A stretch of 64,000 bases of DNA from Pseudomonas tohonis (lineage in GTDB: Bacteria > Pseudomonadota > Gammaproteobacteria > Pseudomonadales > Pseudomonadaceae). Below, piece by piece: positions 48,908-58,323 of the stretch (its first letter is position 1; every line of letters begins with the position of its first letter). The position numbers and the translations under genes are program-made. A model generated the notes under the pieces. That model made no database searches. It was not told where the DNA came from and saw only the letters and a list, made by a program, of their open reading frames with translations. The stretch spans positions 496,001-560,000 of the forward strand of contig NZ_AP023189.1 in the NCBI RefSeq assembly GCF_012767755.2. Reading direction: 5' to 3'.

Positions 48908-50255
48908 GGCTAGCCTCCTCGGGCAGGACGTGGGCGACGCTCAGGCGGTCGCGGGTGAAGAAGGTCTTGGCGGCGGCCTGGATGTCGGCCGGGGTCACGG
49001 CTTCCAGGGCGGCGAGGTCCTGGTCCATCAGCTTCCAGGACAGGCCGACGGTTTCCAGCTGGCCGATGGTGGTGGCCTGGCTGGTGATGGAGTCGCGTTC
49101 GTAGACCAGCCCGGCGATCACCTGGGCACGCACGCGCTTGAGTTCCTCGTCGCTCGGCGGGTTGTTCTTGAGGTCTTCCAGCTCCTTCCACAGGCCGGCT
49201 TCGGTCTGCTCCAGGGTCTTGCCCTTTTGCACGTTGGGCGTGGCGCTGAGCATGAACAGGCTGTCGCCGCGCGGGTAGCCGTCGTAGTTGGCCGAGGCGC
49301 CGCTGACCAGCTCCTCGCCACGCTCCAGGCGGCTGGGCAGGCGGGCGCTGTAGCCGCCATCGAGCAGCGCGGAGATCAGGCGCAGGGCGTGGACCTGGCG
49401 GGGCTCCTTGGCGGTGGCGAGACCGGGGACGTTGAAGCCCATGATCAGGCTCGGCAGCTGGGTCTTCACGTGCAGGACGATGCGGCGCTCACCCGGTGCG
49501 GCGAGCTCCAGGGGCTTCTTCGAGGGCGGTACGGCGCGGCCGGGGATGCCGCCGAACCAGCGCTGGGCCAGGGCCTTGACCTCTTCGCCCTTGACGTCGC
49601 CGACCACCACCAGGGTGGCGTTGTTGGGCACGTACCAGGATTCGTACCAGTGGCGCAGTTCCTCGACCTTCATGCGGTCCAGGTCGGCCATCCAGCCGAT
49701 GGTGGGGGTGTGGTAGCCGCTGGCGGGATAGGCCATGGCCTTGAAGCGCTCGAAGGCCTTGGCGGTGGGGCGGTCGTCGGTGCGCAGGCGGCGCTCTTCC
49801 TTGATCACCTCGATCTCGCGCTCGAACTCTTCCGGCGGCAGGCGCAGGCTGGCCATGCGGTCGGCCTCGAGCTCGAAGGCGACGCTCAGGCGGTCGCGCG
49901 CCAGGACCTGGTAATAGGCGGTGTAGTCGTCGCTGGTGAAGGCGTTCTCCTCGGCACCGAGGTCGCGCAGCACCAGGGAAGCCTCGCCCGGGCCGAGCTT
50001 GCGGCTGCCCTTGAACATCATGTGTTCGAGGGCGTGGGAGAGGCCGCTCTGGCCCGGGGTCTCGTAGCTGGAGCCGACCTTGTACCAGAGCTGGGAAACT
50101 ACCACCGGGGCCCTGTGGTCTTCTCTGACGACGATTTTCAGGCCGTTTTCGAGGGTGTATTCATGGGTGGGTTGGGATTCTGCGGCATGGGCGGCTATCG
50201 GCAGACAAAGGGCGCCGAACAGCAAGCCGGCGGCGTGGCGGGCAATCGCTTTCAT
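48900..50255 (-). CDS. M16 family zinc peptidase (catalytic partner)
   Basis: A 451-residue exported peptidase. The signal peptide covers residues 1-24 (LCLPIAAHAAES). The inverted zinc motif is HALEHMMFKGS with HxxEH at about 70-74, and the third ligand lies about 75 residues further (FELEADRMASLRL). The C-terminal half has the second M16 repeat. With the HxxEH-less partner encoded downstream it likely forms a periplasmic heterodimer degrading peptides; substrate unknown. It diverges from ftsY across 141 bases. Confidence 0.93.
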   Translation of the reverse strand: MKAIARHAAGLLFGALCLPIAAHAAESQPTHEYTLENGLKIVVREDHRAPVVVSQLWYKVGSSYETPGQSGLSHALEHMMFKGSRKLGPGEASLVLRDLGAEENAFTSDDYTAYYQVLARDRLSVAFELEADRMASLRLPPEEFEREIEVIKEERRLRTDDRPTAKAFERFKAMAYPASGYHTPTIGWMADLDRMKVEELRHWYESWYVPNNATLVVVGDVKGEEVKALAQRWFGGIPGRAVPPSKKPLELAAPGERRIVLHVKTQLPSLIMGFNVPGLATAKEPRQVHALRLISALLDGGYSARLPSRLERGEELVSGASANYDGYPRGDSLFMLSATPNVQKGKTLEQTEAGLWKELEDLKNNPPSDEELKRVRAQVIAGLVYERDSITSQATTIGQLETVGLSWKLMDQDLAALEAVTPADIQAAAKTFFTRDRLSVAHVLPEEASHE

Positions 50256-50396
50256 CGATGTTTTTGACCTTTCGGACGGCCCCGGCGGACGTACCGCCTG
50301 CGGGCGAAGAGGTGCTAGGATACTCCATCCCTTTCCGGCACGGCGACGCTACCGGGCCAGGCCCAGAGCGGCCGCTCCTTGAGATACAAGCTACCC

Positions 50397-51818
50397 ATGT
50401 TTGGTTCCAACGACGACAAGAAGACGCCGGCCGAGGCCGCTGAGAAAAAATCACTGTTCGGCTGGCTGCGCAAGAAACCGCAGGAAGCGGCTCCCGTGCC
50501 GCCCGCAGAACCCGTCCCATCCGAGCTGCCTCCCGTCGAGGCGGAGCCCGTGGCACCTGCGCCCGTGGCGGAACCCGTTGCCGAGGTGGCACCCGCCGCC
50601 CCGCCGGTCGAGCCGCAGCCCGAGCCCACCCCCGCTGCGCCGCAGCCGCCGGTGGACCTGGCGCCGGTCCCGGCCGAGCCTGTTGCACCTGCACCTGCAC
50701 CTGCACCTGCACCTGCACCTGCACCTGCACCTGCAGCGCCGGTCGAGCCTGTCGTCAGCGCCCCCGCGCCGACCGCCGAGCTCGCCCCGGCGCCGGTTGT
50801 CGAGGCTCCTGTTCCGGCTGCCGAGCCCGCCGTCGACGCGCCTGCCGCCGCACCGGCCCAGCCGCAGCCCGTGGCCGAAGCCGCCAAGGCCGGTTTCTTC
50901 GCCCGCCTCAAGCAGGGCCTGTCGAAGACCAGCGCCAGCCTGGGCGAGGGCATGGCCAGCCTGTTCCTCGGGCGCAAGGCCATCGACGATGACCTGCTCG
51001 ACGAGATCGAGACCCGCCTGCTGACCGCCGACGTCGGCGTCGAGGCCACCACCGCCATCGTCCAGAGCCTGACCCAGAAGGTCGCGCGCAAGCAGCTGGC
51101 CGACAGCGACGCCCTGTACAAGGCCCTGCAGGACGAACTCGCCGCGCTGCTCAAGCCGGTCGAGCAGCCCCTGCGGATCGATGCCGGTAAGCGCCCCTAC
51201 GTGATCCTCGTGGTCGGCGTGAACGGCGTCGGCAAGACCACCACCATCGGCAAGCTGGCCAAGAAGCTGCAGCTCGAAGGCAAGAAGGTCATGCTCGCCG
51301 CCGGCGACACTTTCCGCGCCGCAGCCGTTGAGCAGCTGCAGGTCTGGGGCGAGCGCAACAACATCGCCGTCATCGCCCAGCACACCGGTGCCGATTCCGC
51401 CTCGGTTATCTTCGATGCCGTGCAGGCCGCCAAGGCCCGTGGCATCGACGTGCTGATCGCCGACACCGCCGGCCGCCTGCACACCAAGGACAACCTCATG
51501 GAGGAGCTGAAGAAGGTGCGCCGCGTGATCGGCAAGCAGGACGAGAGCGCCCCCCACGAGGTGCTGCTGGTGCTGGATGCCGGCACCGGCCAGAACGCCA
51601 TCAACCAGGCCAAGCAGTTCCACCAGGCGGTCAGCCTTTCCGGCCTGGCGCTGACCAAGCTCGACGGCACCGCCAAGGGCGGGGTGATCTTCGCCCTGGC
51701 CAAGCAGTTCGGCCTGCCGATCCGCTACATCGGCGTCGGCGAGGGCATCGACGACCTGCGCGATTTCGAGGCCGAGTCCTTCGTTCGCGCGCTGTTCGCG
51801 GAGCGGGAGCGCGCATGA
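50397..51818 (+). CDS. ftsY: Signal recognition particle receptor FtsY
   Basis: A 473-residue SRP receptor GTPase for co-translational targeting. The N-terminal acidic/proline-alanine-rich A domain (about 1-160) holds an uninterrupted Ala-Pro run coded by eight GCACCT units. The NG domain follows: N-domain helices from about 165, G1 VVGVNGVGKTTTIGKL near 272-287, then DTFRAAAVEQL, DTAGRLHTK and TKLDGTAKGG. The C-terminus is standard. The ATG at 50397 matches family starts. ftsE begins within the last 4 bases, so the three ftsYEX genes are coupled. Confidence 0.97.
   Translation: MFGSNDDKKTPAEAAEKKSLFGWLRKKPQEAAPVPPAEPVPSELPPVEAEPVAPAPVAEPVAEVAPAAPPVEPQPEPTPAAPQPPVDLAPVPAEPVAPAPAPAPAPAPAPAPAAPVEPVVSAPAPTAELAPAPVVEAPVPAAEPAVDAPAAAPAQPQPVAEAAKAGFFARLKQGLSKTSASLGEGMASLFLGRKAIDDDLLDEIETRLLTADVGVEATTAIVQSLTQKVARKQLADSDALYKALQDELAALLKPVEQPLRIDAGKRPYVILVVGVNGVGKTTTIGKLAKKLQLEGKKVMLAAGDTFRAAAVEQLQVWGERNNIAVIAQHTGADSASVIFDAVQAAKARGIDVLIADTAGRLHTKDNLMEELKKVRRVIGKQDESAPHEVLLVLDAGTGQNAINQAKQFHQAVSLSGLALTKLDGTAKGGVIFALAKQFGLPIRYIGVGEGIDDLRDFEAESFVRALFAERERA
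50685..50732 (+). repeat. Tandem hexanucleotide repeat (GCACCT)8 inside ftsY
   Basis: Eight perfect GCACCT copies in frame encode (Ala-Pro)8 in the linker-like A domain. Loss or gain of units keeps the frame, so length variation between strains would only change the linker. Confidence 0.97.
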
Positions 51819-52483
51819 TCCGTTTCGAGCAGGTGGGCAAGCGGTACCCCAACGGCCACGTCGGCCTGCATGAACTGAGCTTCCGCGTACGCCGTGGCGA
51901 GTTCCTCTTCGTCACCGGCCACTCCGGCGCCGGCAAGAGCACCCTGCTGCGCCTGCTGCTCGCCATGGAGCGCCCGACCACCGGCAAGCTCCTGCTGGCG
52001 GGCCAGGACCTGTCGCAGATCACCACCTCGCAGATCCCCTTCCTGCGCCGGCAGATAGGCGTGGTGTTCCAGAACCACCAGCTGCTGTTCGACCGCACCG
52101 TGTTCGACAACGTCGCCCTGCCGTTGCAGATCCTCGGCCTCGCCAAGCCGGAGATCGCCAAGCGCGTCGGCGTGGCGCTGGAGCGTGTCTCCCTGGCCGA
52201 CAAGGCCGAGCTCTACCCGGCCGATCTTTCCACCGGCCAGCAACAGCGCGTCGGCATCGCCCGCGCCGTGGTGCACCGTCCGGCCCTGCTGCTGGCGGAC
52301 GAGCCCACCGGCAACCTCGACCCGCGCCTGGCGGCCGAGATCATGGGCGTCTTCGAGGACATCAATCGCTTGGGCACCACGGTTCTGATCGCCAGCCACG
52401 ACCTGGCGCTGATCGCCCGCATGCGCCATCGCATGCTCACCCTGCAACGTGGTCGCCTGATCGGCGATGGGGAGGCCGGCTGA
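51815..52483 (+). CDS. ftsE: Cell division ATP-binding protein FtsE
   Basis: A 222-residue ABC ATPase that with FtsX controls septal peptidoglycan hydrolases during division. Walker A is GHSGAGKST (about 36-44). The signature is LSTGQQQRVGIAR, with Thr in place of the usual Gly (LSTGQ), and Walker B is LLLADEPTG. The start overlaps ftsY by ATGA, and the stop shares one base with the ftsX ATG. Confidence 0.97.
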   Translation: MIRFEQVGKRYPNGHVGLHELSFRVRRGEFLFVTGHSGAGKSTLLRLLLAMERPTTGKLLLAGQDLSQITTSQIPFLRRQIGVVFQNHQLLFDRTVFDNVALPLQILGLAKPEIAKRVGVALERVSLADKAELYPADLSTGQQQRVGIARAVVHRPALLLADEPTGNLDPRLAAEIMGVFEDINRLGTTVLIASHDLALIARMRHRMLTLQRGRLIGDGEAG

Positions 52484-53502
52484 TGAGCGCGACCCGCATG
52501 CCGCCACCCAAGCCCGCCGAGCGGGTGGGCGCAACCGCCAAGCCGACCGAGCCGCAGAAGGGCGGCGACGACGGCCCTGATTTCAGTGCCCTGCTGCACG
52601 CCTGGCTGGAGGCGCATCGCGCAAGCCTGGTGGACAGCCTGCGTCGACTGGGCCGCCAGCCCATCGGCAGCTTCTTCACCAGCCTGGTGATGGCCATCGC
52701 CCTGAGCCTGCCCATGGGCCTGTCGCTGCTGCTCAACAACGTCGAGCGCCTGGGTGGTTCCTGGCAGCGCGCCGCGCAGATCTCGCTGTTCCTGCAGATG
52801 GACGCCGGCGAGGCCGACGGCCAGAAGCTGCGCGAGGAGATCAGCGGCATGGCGGATGTCGCCGAGGTCGAGTGGATCAGCCGCGAGCAGGCGCTGGACG
52901 AATTCCAGCAGCAGTCCGGCCTGGGCCAGGCGCTCAAGGAACTGCCGGAGAACCCGCTGCCCGGGGTGATCCTGGTCACCCCCAGGGAAGTCGACAAGAC
53001 CACCCTCGAGGCCCTGCGCCTGCGCCTGGCCGAGCTGCCCAAGGTGCAACAGGCCCAGCTCGACCTGGTCTGGGTGGAGCGCCTGTCGGCGATCCTCAAG
53101 CTGGGCGAGCGCTTCGTCTTCGGCCTGACCCTGCTGCTGGTGTCGGCGCTGCTGCTGGTGATCGGCAACACCATCCGTCTGCACATCGAGAACCGCCGCA
53201 CCGAGATCGAAGTCATCAAGCTGGTAGGTGGAACCGATGCCTACGTACGGCGTCCCTTCCTTTATATGGGGGCGCTCTACGGCATTGGCGCCGGCCTGCT
53301 CTCCTGGCTGGTGCTGGCCTTCGGCCTGGACTGGCTGAATGACGCGGTGGTCCGACTCGCCGGCCTCTATGGCAGCGACTTCGCCCTCGGCGGCGTGCCC
53401 TTGGCCGATGGTCTGTCCTTGCTGCTGGGCGCCGTGCTGCTGGGCTACATTGGCGCCTGGTTGGCCGTGGCGCGTCATCTGAGCGAGCTCGCGCCCCGCT
53501 AG
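52483..53502 (+). CDS. ftsX: Cell division protein FtsX
   Basis: A 339-residue permease-like protein. A long proline-rich cytoplasmic N-terminus (about 1-60) precedes the first helix (FFTSLVMAIALSLPMGLSLL, about 64-83). A periplasmic domain (about 90-200) contains QISLFLQMDAGEADG, and three C-terminal helices follow. The topology and FtsX motif ILKLGERFVFGLTLLL fit. It does not pump substrate; it transmits FtsE ATPase state to amidase activators. rpoH follows after 112 bases with its own promoter. Confidence 0.96.
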   Translation: MSATRMPPPKPAERVGATAKPTEPQKGGDDGPDFSALLHAWLEAHRASLVDSLRRLGRQPIGSFFTSLVMAIALSLPMGLSLLLNNVERLGGSWQRAAQISLFLQMDAGEADGQKLREEISGMADVAEVEWISREQALDEFQQQSGLGQALKELPENPLPGVILVTPREVDKTTLEALRLRLAELPKVQQAQLDLVWVERLSAILKLGERFVFGLTLLLVSALLLVIGNTIRLHIENRRTEIEVIKLVGGTDAYVRRPFLYMGALYGIGAGLLSWLVLAFGLDWLNDAVVRLAGLYGSDFALGGVPLADGLSLLLGAVLLGYIGAWLAVARHLSELAPR

Positions 53503-53557
53503 AAACGCTTCGGGAAAGGCTGCTCCCGATGGGGTGTAACGAAACTTTTACGCCCCC

Positions 53558-53585
53558 TTGCAGTCATAAAAGCCAGTGCTAAACT
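53558..53585 (+). promoter_or_regulatory. Candidate sigma-70 promoter of rpoH
   Basis: TTGCAG (53558-53563) and TAAACT (53580-53585) are separated by 16 bases, and the -10 carries an extended TGC element immediately upstream. The predicted start lies about 23 bases before the rpoH ATG, and GGAGG (53604-53608) is the ribosome site. Confidence 0.6.
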
Positions 53586-53614
53586 GCGCGAGCTTAGTGA
53601 ATCGGAGGATTCGC

Positions 53615-54469
53615 ATGACCACTTCCCTGCAACCTGTCTATGCCCTGGCTCCCGGTGCGAACCTGGATGCCTACGTGCATGCGGTCAACGGCATCCCGCT
53701 GCTGACCCCCGATCAGGAGCGCGAACTGGCCGAACGCCTCTTCTACCAACAGGATCTGGAAGCGGCGCGGCAAATGGTGTTGGCGCACCTGCGCTTCGTT
53801 GTACACATCGCCAAGAGCTACTCCGGCTATGGTCTGGCCCAGGCCGACCTGATCCAGGAAGGCAACGTCGGCCTGATGAAGGCCGTGAAACGCTTCAACC
53901 CGGAAATGGGCGTGCGTCTGGTGTCCTTCGCGGTGCACTGGATCAAGGCCGAGATCCACGAGTTCATCCTGCGCAACTGGCGCATCGTCAAGGTCGCCAC
54001 CACCAAGGCGCAGCGCAAACTGTTCTTCAACCTGCGCAGCCAGAAGAAACGCCTGGCCTGGCTGAACAACGACGAAGTCCACGCCGTGGCCGAGAGCCTG
54101 GGCGTGGAGCCGCATGAAGTGCGGGAGATGGAAAGCCGGCTGACCGGCCACGACATGGCGTTCGACCCGGCGGCGGATGCCGACGACGACACCGCCTACC
54201 AGTCGCCGGCCCACTACCTGGAAGACCACCGCTACGACCCGGCCCGCCAACTGGAGGAAGCGGACTGGAGCGACAGCTCCACCGCCAGCCTGCACGAAGC
54301 GCTGGAAGGCCTGGACGAGCGCAGCCGTGACATCCTCAACCAGCGTTGGTTGGCCGAGGAGAAAGCGACCCTGCATGACCTGGCCGCGAAGTACAACGTC
54401 TCCGCCGAGCGTATCCGTCAGCTGGAGAAGAATGCGATGAACAAGCTCAAGGGCTTCATCCAGGCGTAA
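53615..54469 (+). CDS. rpoH: RNA polymerase heat-shock sigma factor (sigma-32)
   Basis: A 284-residue sigma-70-family factor directing heat-shock transcription. Region 2 includes [17 protein letters not shown] (about 78-94), and the RpoH box QRKLFFNLR is at 133-141. Region 4 holds the helix-turn-helix [24 protein letters not shown] near the C-terminus (split over about 250-274). The length is identical to other gammaproteobacterial RpoH. It has a promoter and a strong terminator of its own. Confidence 0.98.
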   Translation: MTTSLQPVYALAPGANLDAYVHAVNGIPLLTPDQERELAERLFYQQDLEAARQMVLAHLRFVVHIAKSYSGYGLAQADLIQEGNVGLMKAVKRFNPEMGVRLVSFAVHWIKAEIHEFILRNWRIVKVATTKAQRKLFFNLRSQKKRLAWLNNDEVHAVAESLGVEPHEVREMESRLTGHDMAFDPAADADDDTAYQSPAHYLEDHRYDPARQLEEADWSDSSTASLHEALEGLDERSRDILNQRWLAEEKATLHDLAAKYNVSAERIRQLEKNAMNKLKGFIQA

Positions 54470-54486
54470 GCCAGCGACCCCATCCA

Positions 54487-54511
54487 AGCCGCCCCCTCGG
54501 GCGGCTTTTTT
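54487..54511 (+). terminator. Rho-independent terminator of rpoH
   Basis: AGCCGCCC (54487-54494), loop CCTC, GGGCGGCT (54499-54506) and a run of T residues, 17 bases after the rpoH stop. A textbook intrinsic terminator. Confidence 0.93.
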
Positions 54512-54527
54512 CTGCCCGGAGCGAACC

Positions 54528-55133
54528 ATGCCGATGCCCCCACTCCGTCCGCGACACTGGCTGTTGTTCGTCCTGGTCGCAGCGGCCTTCTTCTCCCTGG
54601 CGCTGTGGATGCAGCGCGGTGGCGAGTCCGGCACGCCGCTGGCCTGGGTGAGCGCCTGGCAGCAGCCGTTGCTGGAGCCCATGGCCGAGGGCGAACTGAC
54701 CCTGGGGGCGCTGAACCGCGAGTCACCGGGTGAATTGTGGCTGCAGCCCGGCAGCGACGGGCCGCGCCTGCTGTTCCGCAGCACCGGTGACGGTGCGGAT
54801 GCCTGCAACCTGGAAGCGGAGCTGGCCCTGGACGCGGGCGAGCGCGAGAGCCTGCTCAAGGCCCTGGGGACCGACGCTGGCCAGGGCGACCAACCATTGA
54901 GCCCGCAGATGCTGGAGCAGTTGGCCGGGCACCGCCTGGCCGCGCTGGAACTGCGTCCGCAGCAGCCACCGGCGGCCTCGCGCCTTGCCGCCAGCATCGG
55001 CCAGCCGCGCCTGCGCCTGCAGTTGGGGGAGGGCGAGGCCTGGGTCTATCCGGCCGAGGGGCTGACCGCCCATGTGCTCGACGAACAGGTGCATCAGGTC
55101 CGCGTGGTGCCGCGCAGCACGCTCAGGCACTGA
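54528..55133 (+). CDS. Hypothetical protein with N-terminal membrane anchor
   Basis: A 201-residue protein with one hydrophobic segment near residues 9-26 (LLFVLVAAAFFSLALWMQ) and a soluble, probably periplasmic remainder rich in Leu, Gly and Glu. I do not recognise a family; a gene occupies the same place after rpoH in other Pseudomonas. It converges on mtgA with no gap: the stops TGA and (on the minus strand) TGA abut in TGATCA. Confidence 0.78.
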   Translation: MPMPPLRPRHWLLFVLVAAAFFSLALWMQRGGESGTPLAWVSAWQQPLLEPMAEGELTLGALNRESPGELWLQPGSDGPRLLFRSTGDGADACNLEAELALDAGERESLLKALGTDAGQGDQPLSPQMLEQLAGHRLAALELRPQQPPAASRLAASIGQPRLRLQLGEGEAWVYPAEGLTAHVLDEQVHQVRVVPRSTLRH

Positions 55134-55844
55134 TCAGATCGGTGTGGCCGGCTTGAGCTGCTCGAGGTAGTGGGTGCCGCCGAGCTGGGTCATCTGCCGG
55201 CGGATCCAGCCGGCGCGGCGCGCGACGTAGTTGCCTGGGCGCCCGGCATGCCACTCGCGCGGGTTGGGCAGCACGGCGGCCAGCAGGCTCGATTGCTGGC
55301 GTGACAGGTAGGGCGCGCCGATGCCGAAATGGTACCTGGCCGCCGCCTCGGCGCCGAACACGCCATCGCCCCATTCCACGCTGTTGAGGTAGACCTCGAG
55401 GATGCGCTGCTTCGACCAGAACAGCTCGATCAGCGCGGTGAACCAGGCCTCCAGCCCCTTGCGCAGCCAGCTGCGGCCGGACCAGAGGAAGACGTTCTTG
55501 GCCACCTGCTGGCTCAGGGTGCTGGCGCCGCGCAGCGAGCCGCCGCGCTCATTGTGGGCGAGGGCGGCGCGGATCGCCGGGACATCGAAGCCCCAATGCT
55601 CGGCGAACTTCTGGTCCTCGGCGGCGATCACCGCGATCTTCAGGTCGTCCGGCAGCTCCTTCCAGGGGCGCCAGCTGCGCTTGAGGTCGATGGGTTCGCC
55701 GTCGATCCAGGACTCTATCTTGCGCTCCACCATCAACATGGTCCCGGGCGGCGGCACCCAGCGGAACAGCAGGACCAGCAGCACCGAGCCGGCGACGAAC
55801 CAGAGCAGCAGTTTGAACAGGCGACGGCTGAGGGATCGGAACAT
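55134..55844 (-). CDS. mtgA: Monofunctional peptidoglycan glycosyltransferase
   Basis: A 236-residue inner-membrane enzyme polymerising lipid II into glycan strands. The signal anchor spans about residues 10-29. The GT51 motif AAEDQKFAEHWGFD contains catalytic Glu-76, followed by GASTLSQQVAKNVFLW (about 105-120) and ILEVYLNSVEWGDGVFGAEAAA. There is no transpeptidase domain, as expected for MtgA. Confidence 0.96.
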   Translation of the reverse strand: MFRSLSRRLFKLLLWFVAGSVLLVLLFRWVPPPGTMLMVERKIESWIDGEPIDLKRSWRPWKELPDDLKIAVIAAEDQKFAEHWGFDVPAIRAALAHNERGGSLRGASTLSQQVAKNVFLWSGRSWLRKGLEAWFTALIELFWSKQRILEVYLNSVEWGDGVFGAEAAARYHFGIGAPYLSRQQSSLLAAVLPNPREWHAGRPGNYVARRAGWIRRQMTQLGGTHYLEQLKPATPI

Positions 55845-55913
55845 GCGTGGCTTGGCCGGGGGATGGTTTGCGCGCCATTATAGCGACCGCTTCCTACTTG
55901 TCTGGAGTCTTCG

Positions 55914-56291
55914 ATGGCCCGTCTGTTCCTGCTGCTCTCCGCCTTCGCCGGATTCACCGGCGTTGCCCTCGGCGCCTTCGCCGCCCACGGCCTCAAGGCC
56001 CGCCTCACGCCCGAGCACCTGGCGGTATTCCAGACCGGCACCCACTACCAGCTGATCCACGCACTCGCCCTGTTCGGCGTCGGCCTGCTGTCCCTGCACC
56101 TGCCCGGGCGCCTGGCCAACGCCGCCGGCGGGCTGTTCGCCCTCGGCATCCTGCTGTTCTCCGGGAGTCTCTACGCGCTCACCCTCAGCGGTGTCGGCAA
56201 GCTCGGCATCATCACGCCCTTCGGTGGCGTGGCCTTCCTCGGCGGCTGGCTGTGCCTCGGTCTGGCGGCCTGGCAACTGGCGGCACGCTGA
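55914..56291 (+). CDS. DUF423 family membrane protein
   Basis: A 125-residue protein with four transmembrane helices. The start LFLLLSAFAGFTGVALGAFAAHGLK and the later QTGTHYQLIHALAL and PFGGVAFLGGWLCLGLAAWQL match DUF423 (YwdK/YgdD-like). Function unknown. Divergent from mtgA. Confidence 0.9.
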   Translation: MARLFLLLSAFAGFTGVALGAFAAHGLKARLTPEHLAVFQTGTHYQLIHALALFGVGLLSLHLPGRLANAAGGLFALGILLFSGSLYALTLSGVGKLGIITPFGGVAFLGGWLCLGLAAWQLAAR

Positions 56292-56405
56292 TCGTCCCGA
56301 GTCTGACCCTGGCGTCAAAAATGAGGACGAATGGCGCCATTCAGCCTTGGTCATCGGCATGGATCGGGCTAGAATGCCGACCCCTCAAGTTGTGACCGCA
56401 TCGTC

Positions 56406-56606
56406 ATGCACATTCAGTTGAACGGCGAACCTTTCGAGCTGCCCGACGGCCAGACCGTCGCGGACCTGATCGCGCGCCTGGACCTGACTGGCCGCCGTGT
56501 CGCGGTCGAACTCAACCTCGATATCGTGCCGCGCAGCCAGCATGCCGCCACCGCGCTCAGCGAAGGCGACCGGGTCGAAGTGGTACACGCCATCGGTGGC
56601 GGCTAG
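56406..56606 (+). CDS. thiS: Thiamine biosynthesis sulfur carrier protein ThiS
   Basis: A 66-residue ubiquitin-like protein ending in Gly-Gly-Gly (HAIGGG), where the C-terminal glycine is thiocarboxylated and delivers sulfur for the thiazole ring. The beta-grasp pattern [20 protein letters not shown] is clear. thiG follows 20 bases later, with GGAG between, and is the direct acceptor partner. Confidence 0.95.
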   Translation: MHIQLNGEPFELPDGQTVADLIARLDLTGRRVAVELNLDIVPRSQHAATALSEGDRVEVVHAIGGG

Positions 56607-56626
56607 GCCGCCCGCTAGGAGTCCTC

Positions 56627-57421
56627 ATGAGCCAAACGCCGATCGACAAGCCGTTCACCCTGGCTGGTCGTACCTATGAGTCGCGCCTGCTGGTCGGCAC
56701 CGGCAAGTACAAGGACCTCGACGAAACCCGCCGCGCCATCGAGGCCTCGGGTGCCGAGATCGTCACCGTCGCGGTGCGCCGCACCAACATCGGCCAGAAC
56801 CCCGGCGAGCCCAACCTGCTCGACGTGATCCCGCCGAGCCGCTACACCATCCTGCCGAACACCGCCGGCTGCTACGACGCGGTAGAGGCCGTGCGCACCT
56901 GCCGCCTGGCCCGCGAGCTGCTGGATGGGCACAACCTGGTCAAGCTGGAAGTCCTGGCCGACCAGAAGACCCTCTTCCCCAACGTGATCGAGACCCTCAA
57001 GGCCGCCGAAGTGCTGGTCAAGGAAGGTTTCGACGTGATGGTCTACACCAGCGACGACCCCATCATCGCCCGCCAACTGGCCGAGATGGGCTGCATCGCG
57101 GTTATGCCCCTGGCCGGCCTGATCGGCTCGGGCCTGGGCATCTGCAACCCCTACAACCTGCGCATCATCCTCGAGGAAGCCAAGGTCCCCGTGCTGGTGG
57201 ATGCCGGCGTGGGCACCGCTTCCGATGCCACCATCGCCATGGAACTGGGCTGCGAGGCCGTGTTGATGAACACCGCCATCGCCCACGCCCAGGACCCGGT
57301 GATGATGGGCGAGGCCATGAAGCACGCCATCGTCGCCGGCCGCCTCGCCTACCTGGCCGGGCGCATGCCGCGCAAGCTCTACGCCAGCGCCTCGTCGCCG
57401 CTGGATGGTCTGATCCGCTGA
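56627..57421 (+). CDS. thiG: Thiazole synthase ThiG
   Basis: A 264-residue TIM-barrel enzyme forming the thiazole phosphate of thiamine from deoxyxylulose phosphate, dehydroglycine and ThiS thiocarboxylate. The Schiff-base lysine region is [10 protein letters not shown] (about 103-112). [11 protein letters not shown] lies near the start, and [11 protein letters not shown] and [12 protein letters not shown] lie near 189-216. It is co-transcribed with thiS upstream and trmB 8 bases downstream. Confidence 0.97.
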   Translation: MSQTPIDKPFTLAGRTYESRLLVGTGKYKDLDETRRAIEASGAEIVTVAVRRTNIGQNPGEPNLLDVIPPSRYTILPNTAGCYDAVEAVRTCRLARELLDGHNLVKLEVLADQKTLFPNVIETLKAAEVLVKEGFDVMVYTSDDPIIARQLAEMGCIAVMPLAGLIGSGLGICNPYNLRIILEEAKVPVLVDAGVGTASDATIAMELGCEAVLMNTAIAHAQDPVMMGEAMKHAIVAGRLAYLAGRMPRKLYASASSPLDGLIR

Positions 57422-57429
57422 GATAAACC

Positions 57430-58146
57430 ATGACTGAACAGCAGGACTCGCCGGCAGAAGCCGGCGAAGTGCGTCACCGCACCATCAAGAGTTTCGTGAT
57501 GCGCGCCGGGCGCATGACCGAAGGCCAGCAACGTGGCCTCGACCAGGGCTGGCCGAAATTCGGCCTGGAGCTGGCCGACGGCCCGCGTGACTTCGACGCG
57601 GTGTTCGGCCGCAGCGCCCCGCGCACCTTCGAGATCGGCTTCGGCATGGGCCACGCCACCCTGGAGATGGCCGCCGCCGCGCCGGAGCAGGACTTCATCG
57701 GCGTCGAGGTTCACCGCCCCGGCGTTGGCGCGCTGCTCAACGGCGCCATGACCCAAGGCCTGACCAACATCCGCGTCTACAGCTGCGACGCCCTGGAAGT
57801 GCTGCGCGACTGCGTGGCCGATGCCAGCCTCGAGCGCGTGCTGCTGTTCTTCCCGGACCCATGGCACAAGTCGCGCCACCACAAGCGTCGCATCGTCCAG
57901 CCGGCCTTCGCCGAACTGGTACGCAGCAAGCTGCGCATCGGGGGCGTGCTGCACATGGCCACCGACTGGGAGCACTACGCGGAACACATGCTGGAGGTGA
58001 TGAACGCCGCGCCCGGCTACCGCAACCTGGCGGAAGACGGTCGTTACGTACCGCGCCCGCAAGAGCGCCCGATCACCAAGTTCGAACGCCGCGGCGAGCG
58101 CCTCGGCCACGGCGTATGGGACCTCAAGTTCCAGCGCATCGACTGA
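57430..58146 (+). CDS. trmB: tRNA (guanine46-N7)-methyltransferase
   Basis: A 238-residue methyltransferase making m7G46 in tRNA. The SAM-binding [14 protein letters not shown] is near 63-76, [11 protein letters not shown] near 88-98, and the family motif [18 protein letters not shown] near 139-156. An N-terminal variable extension of about 40 residues is normal. It is the last gene of the thiS-thiG-trmB unit. Confidence 0.96.
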   Translation: MTEQQDSPAEAGEVRHRTIKSFVMRAGRMTEGQQRGLDQGWPKFGLELADGPRDFDAVFGRSAPRTFEIGFGMGHATLEMAAAAPEQDFIGVEVHRPGVGALLNGAMTQGLTNIRVYSCDALEVLRDCVADASLERVLLFFPDPWHKSRHHKRRIVQPAFAELVRSKLRIGGVLHMATDWEHYAEHMLEVMNAAPGYRNLAEDGRYVPRPQERPITKFERRGERLGHGVWDLKFQRID

Positions 58147-58323
58147 TACACCTTCGCGGCCCAGGCCGCGAACGCCACGGACGAGCACAACCCTTAGACC
58201 GGGACCACCCGGCGCCAGGACGGCACCCTCACCTGATCCGACGTAGATAAAGAGCCCCGCCTATAGTGGTGGTGGCACAAGAACAATAGCGGTGCGACTC
58301 GAACGCACCGCGAGGAGAAGGCT

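Noticed and set aside
50161..50730. 189-codon minus-strand frame beginning with a Gln-Val repeat
   Set aside because: Translation of the reverse of the ftsY GCACCT microsatellite; it has no ribosome site and overlaps the ftsY promoter.
50685..50732. Possible CRISPR-like array
   Set aside because: Units are contiguous 6-mers without spacers, in frame inside ftsY.
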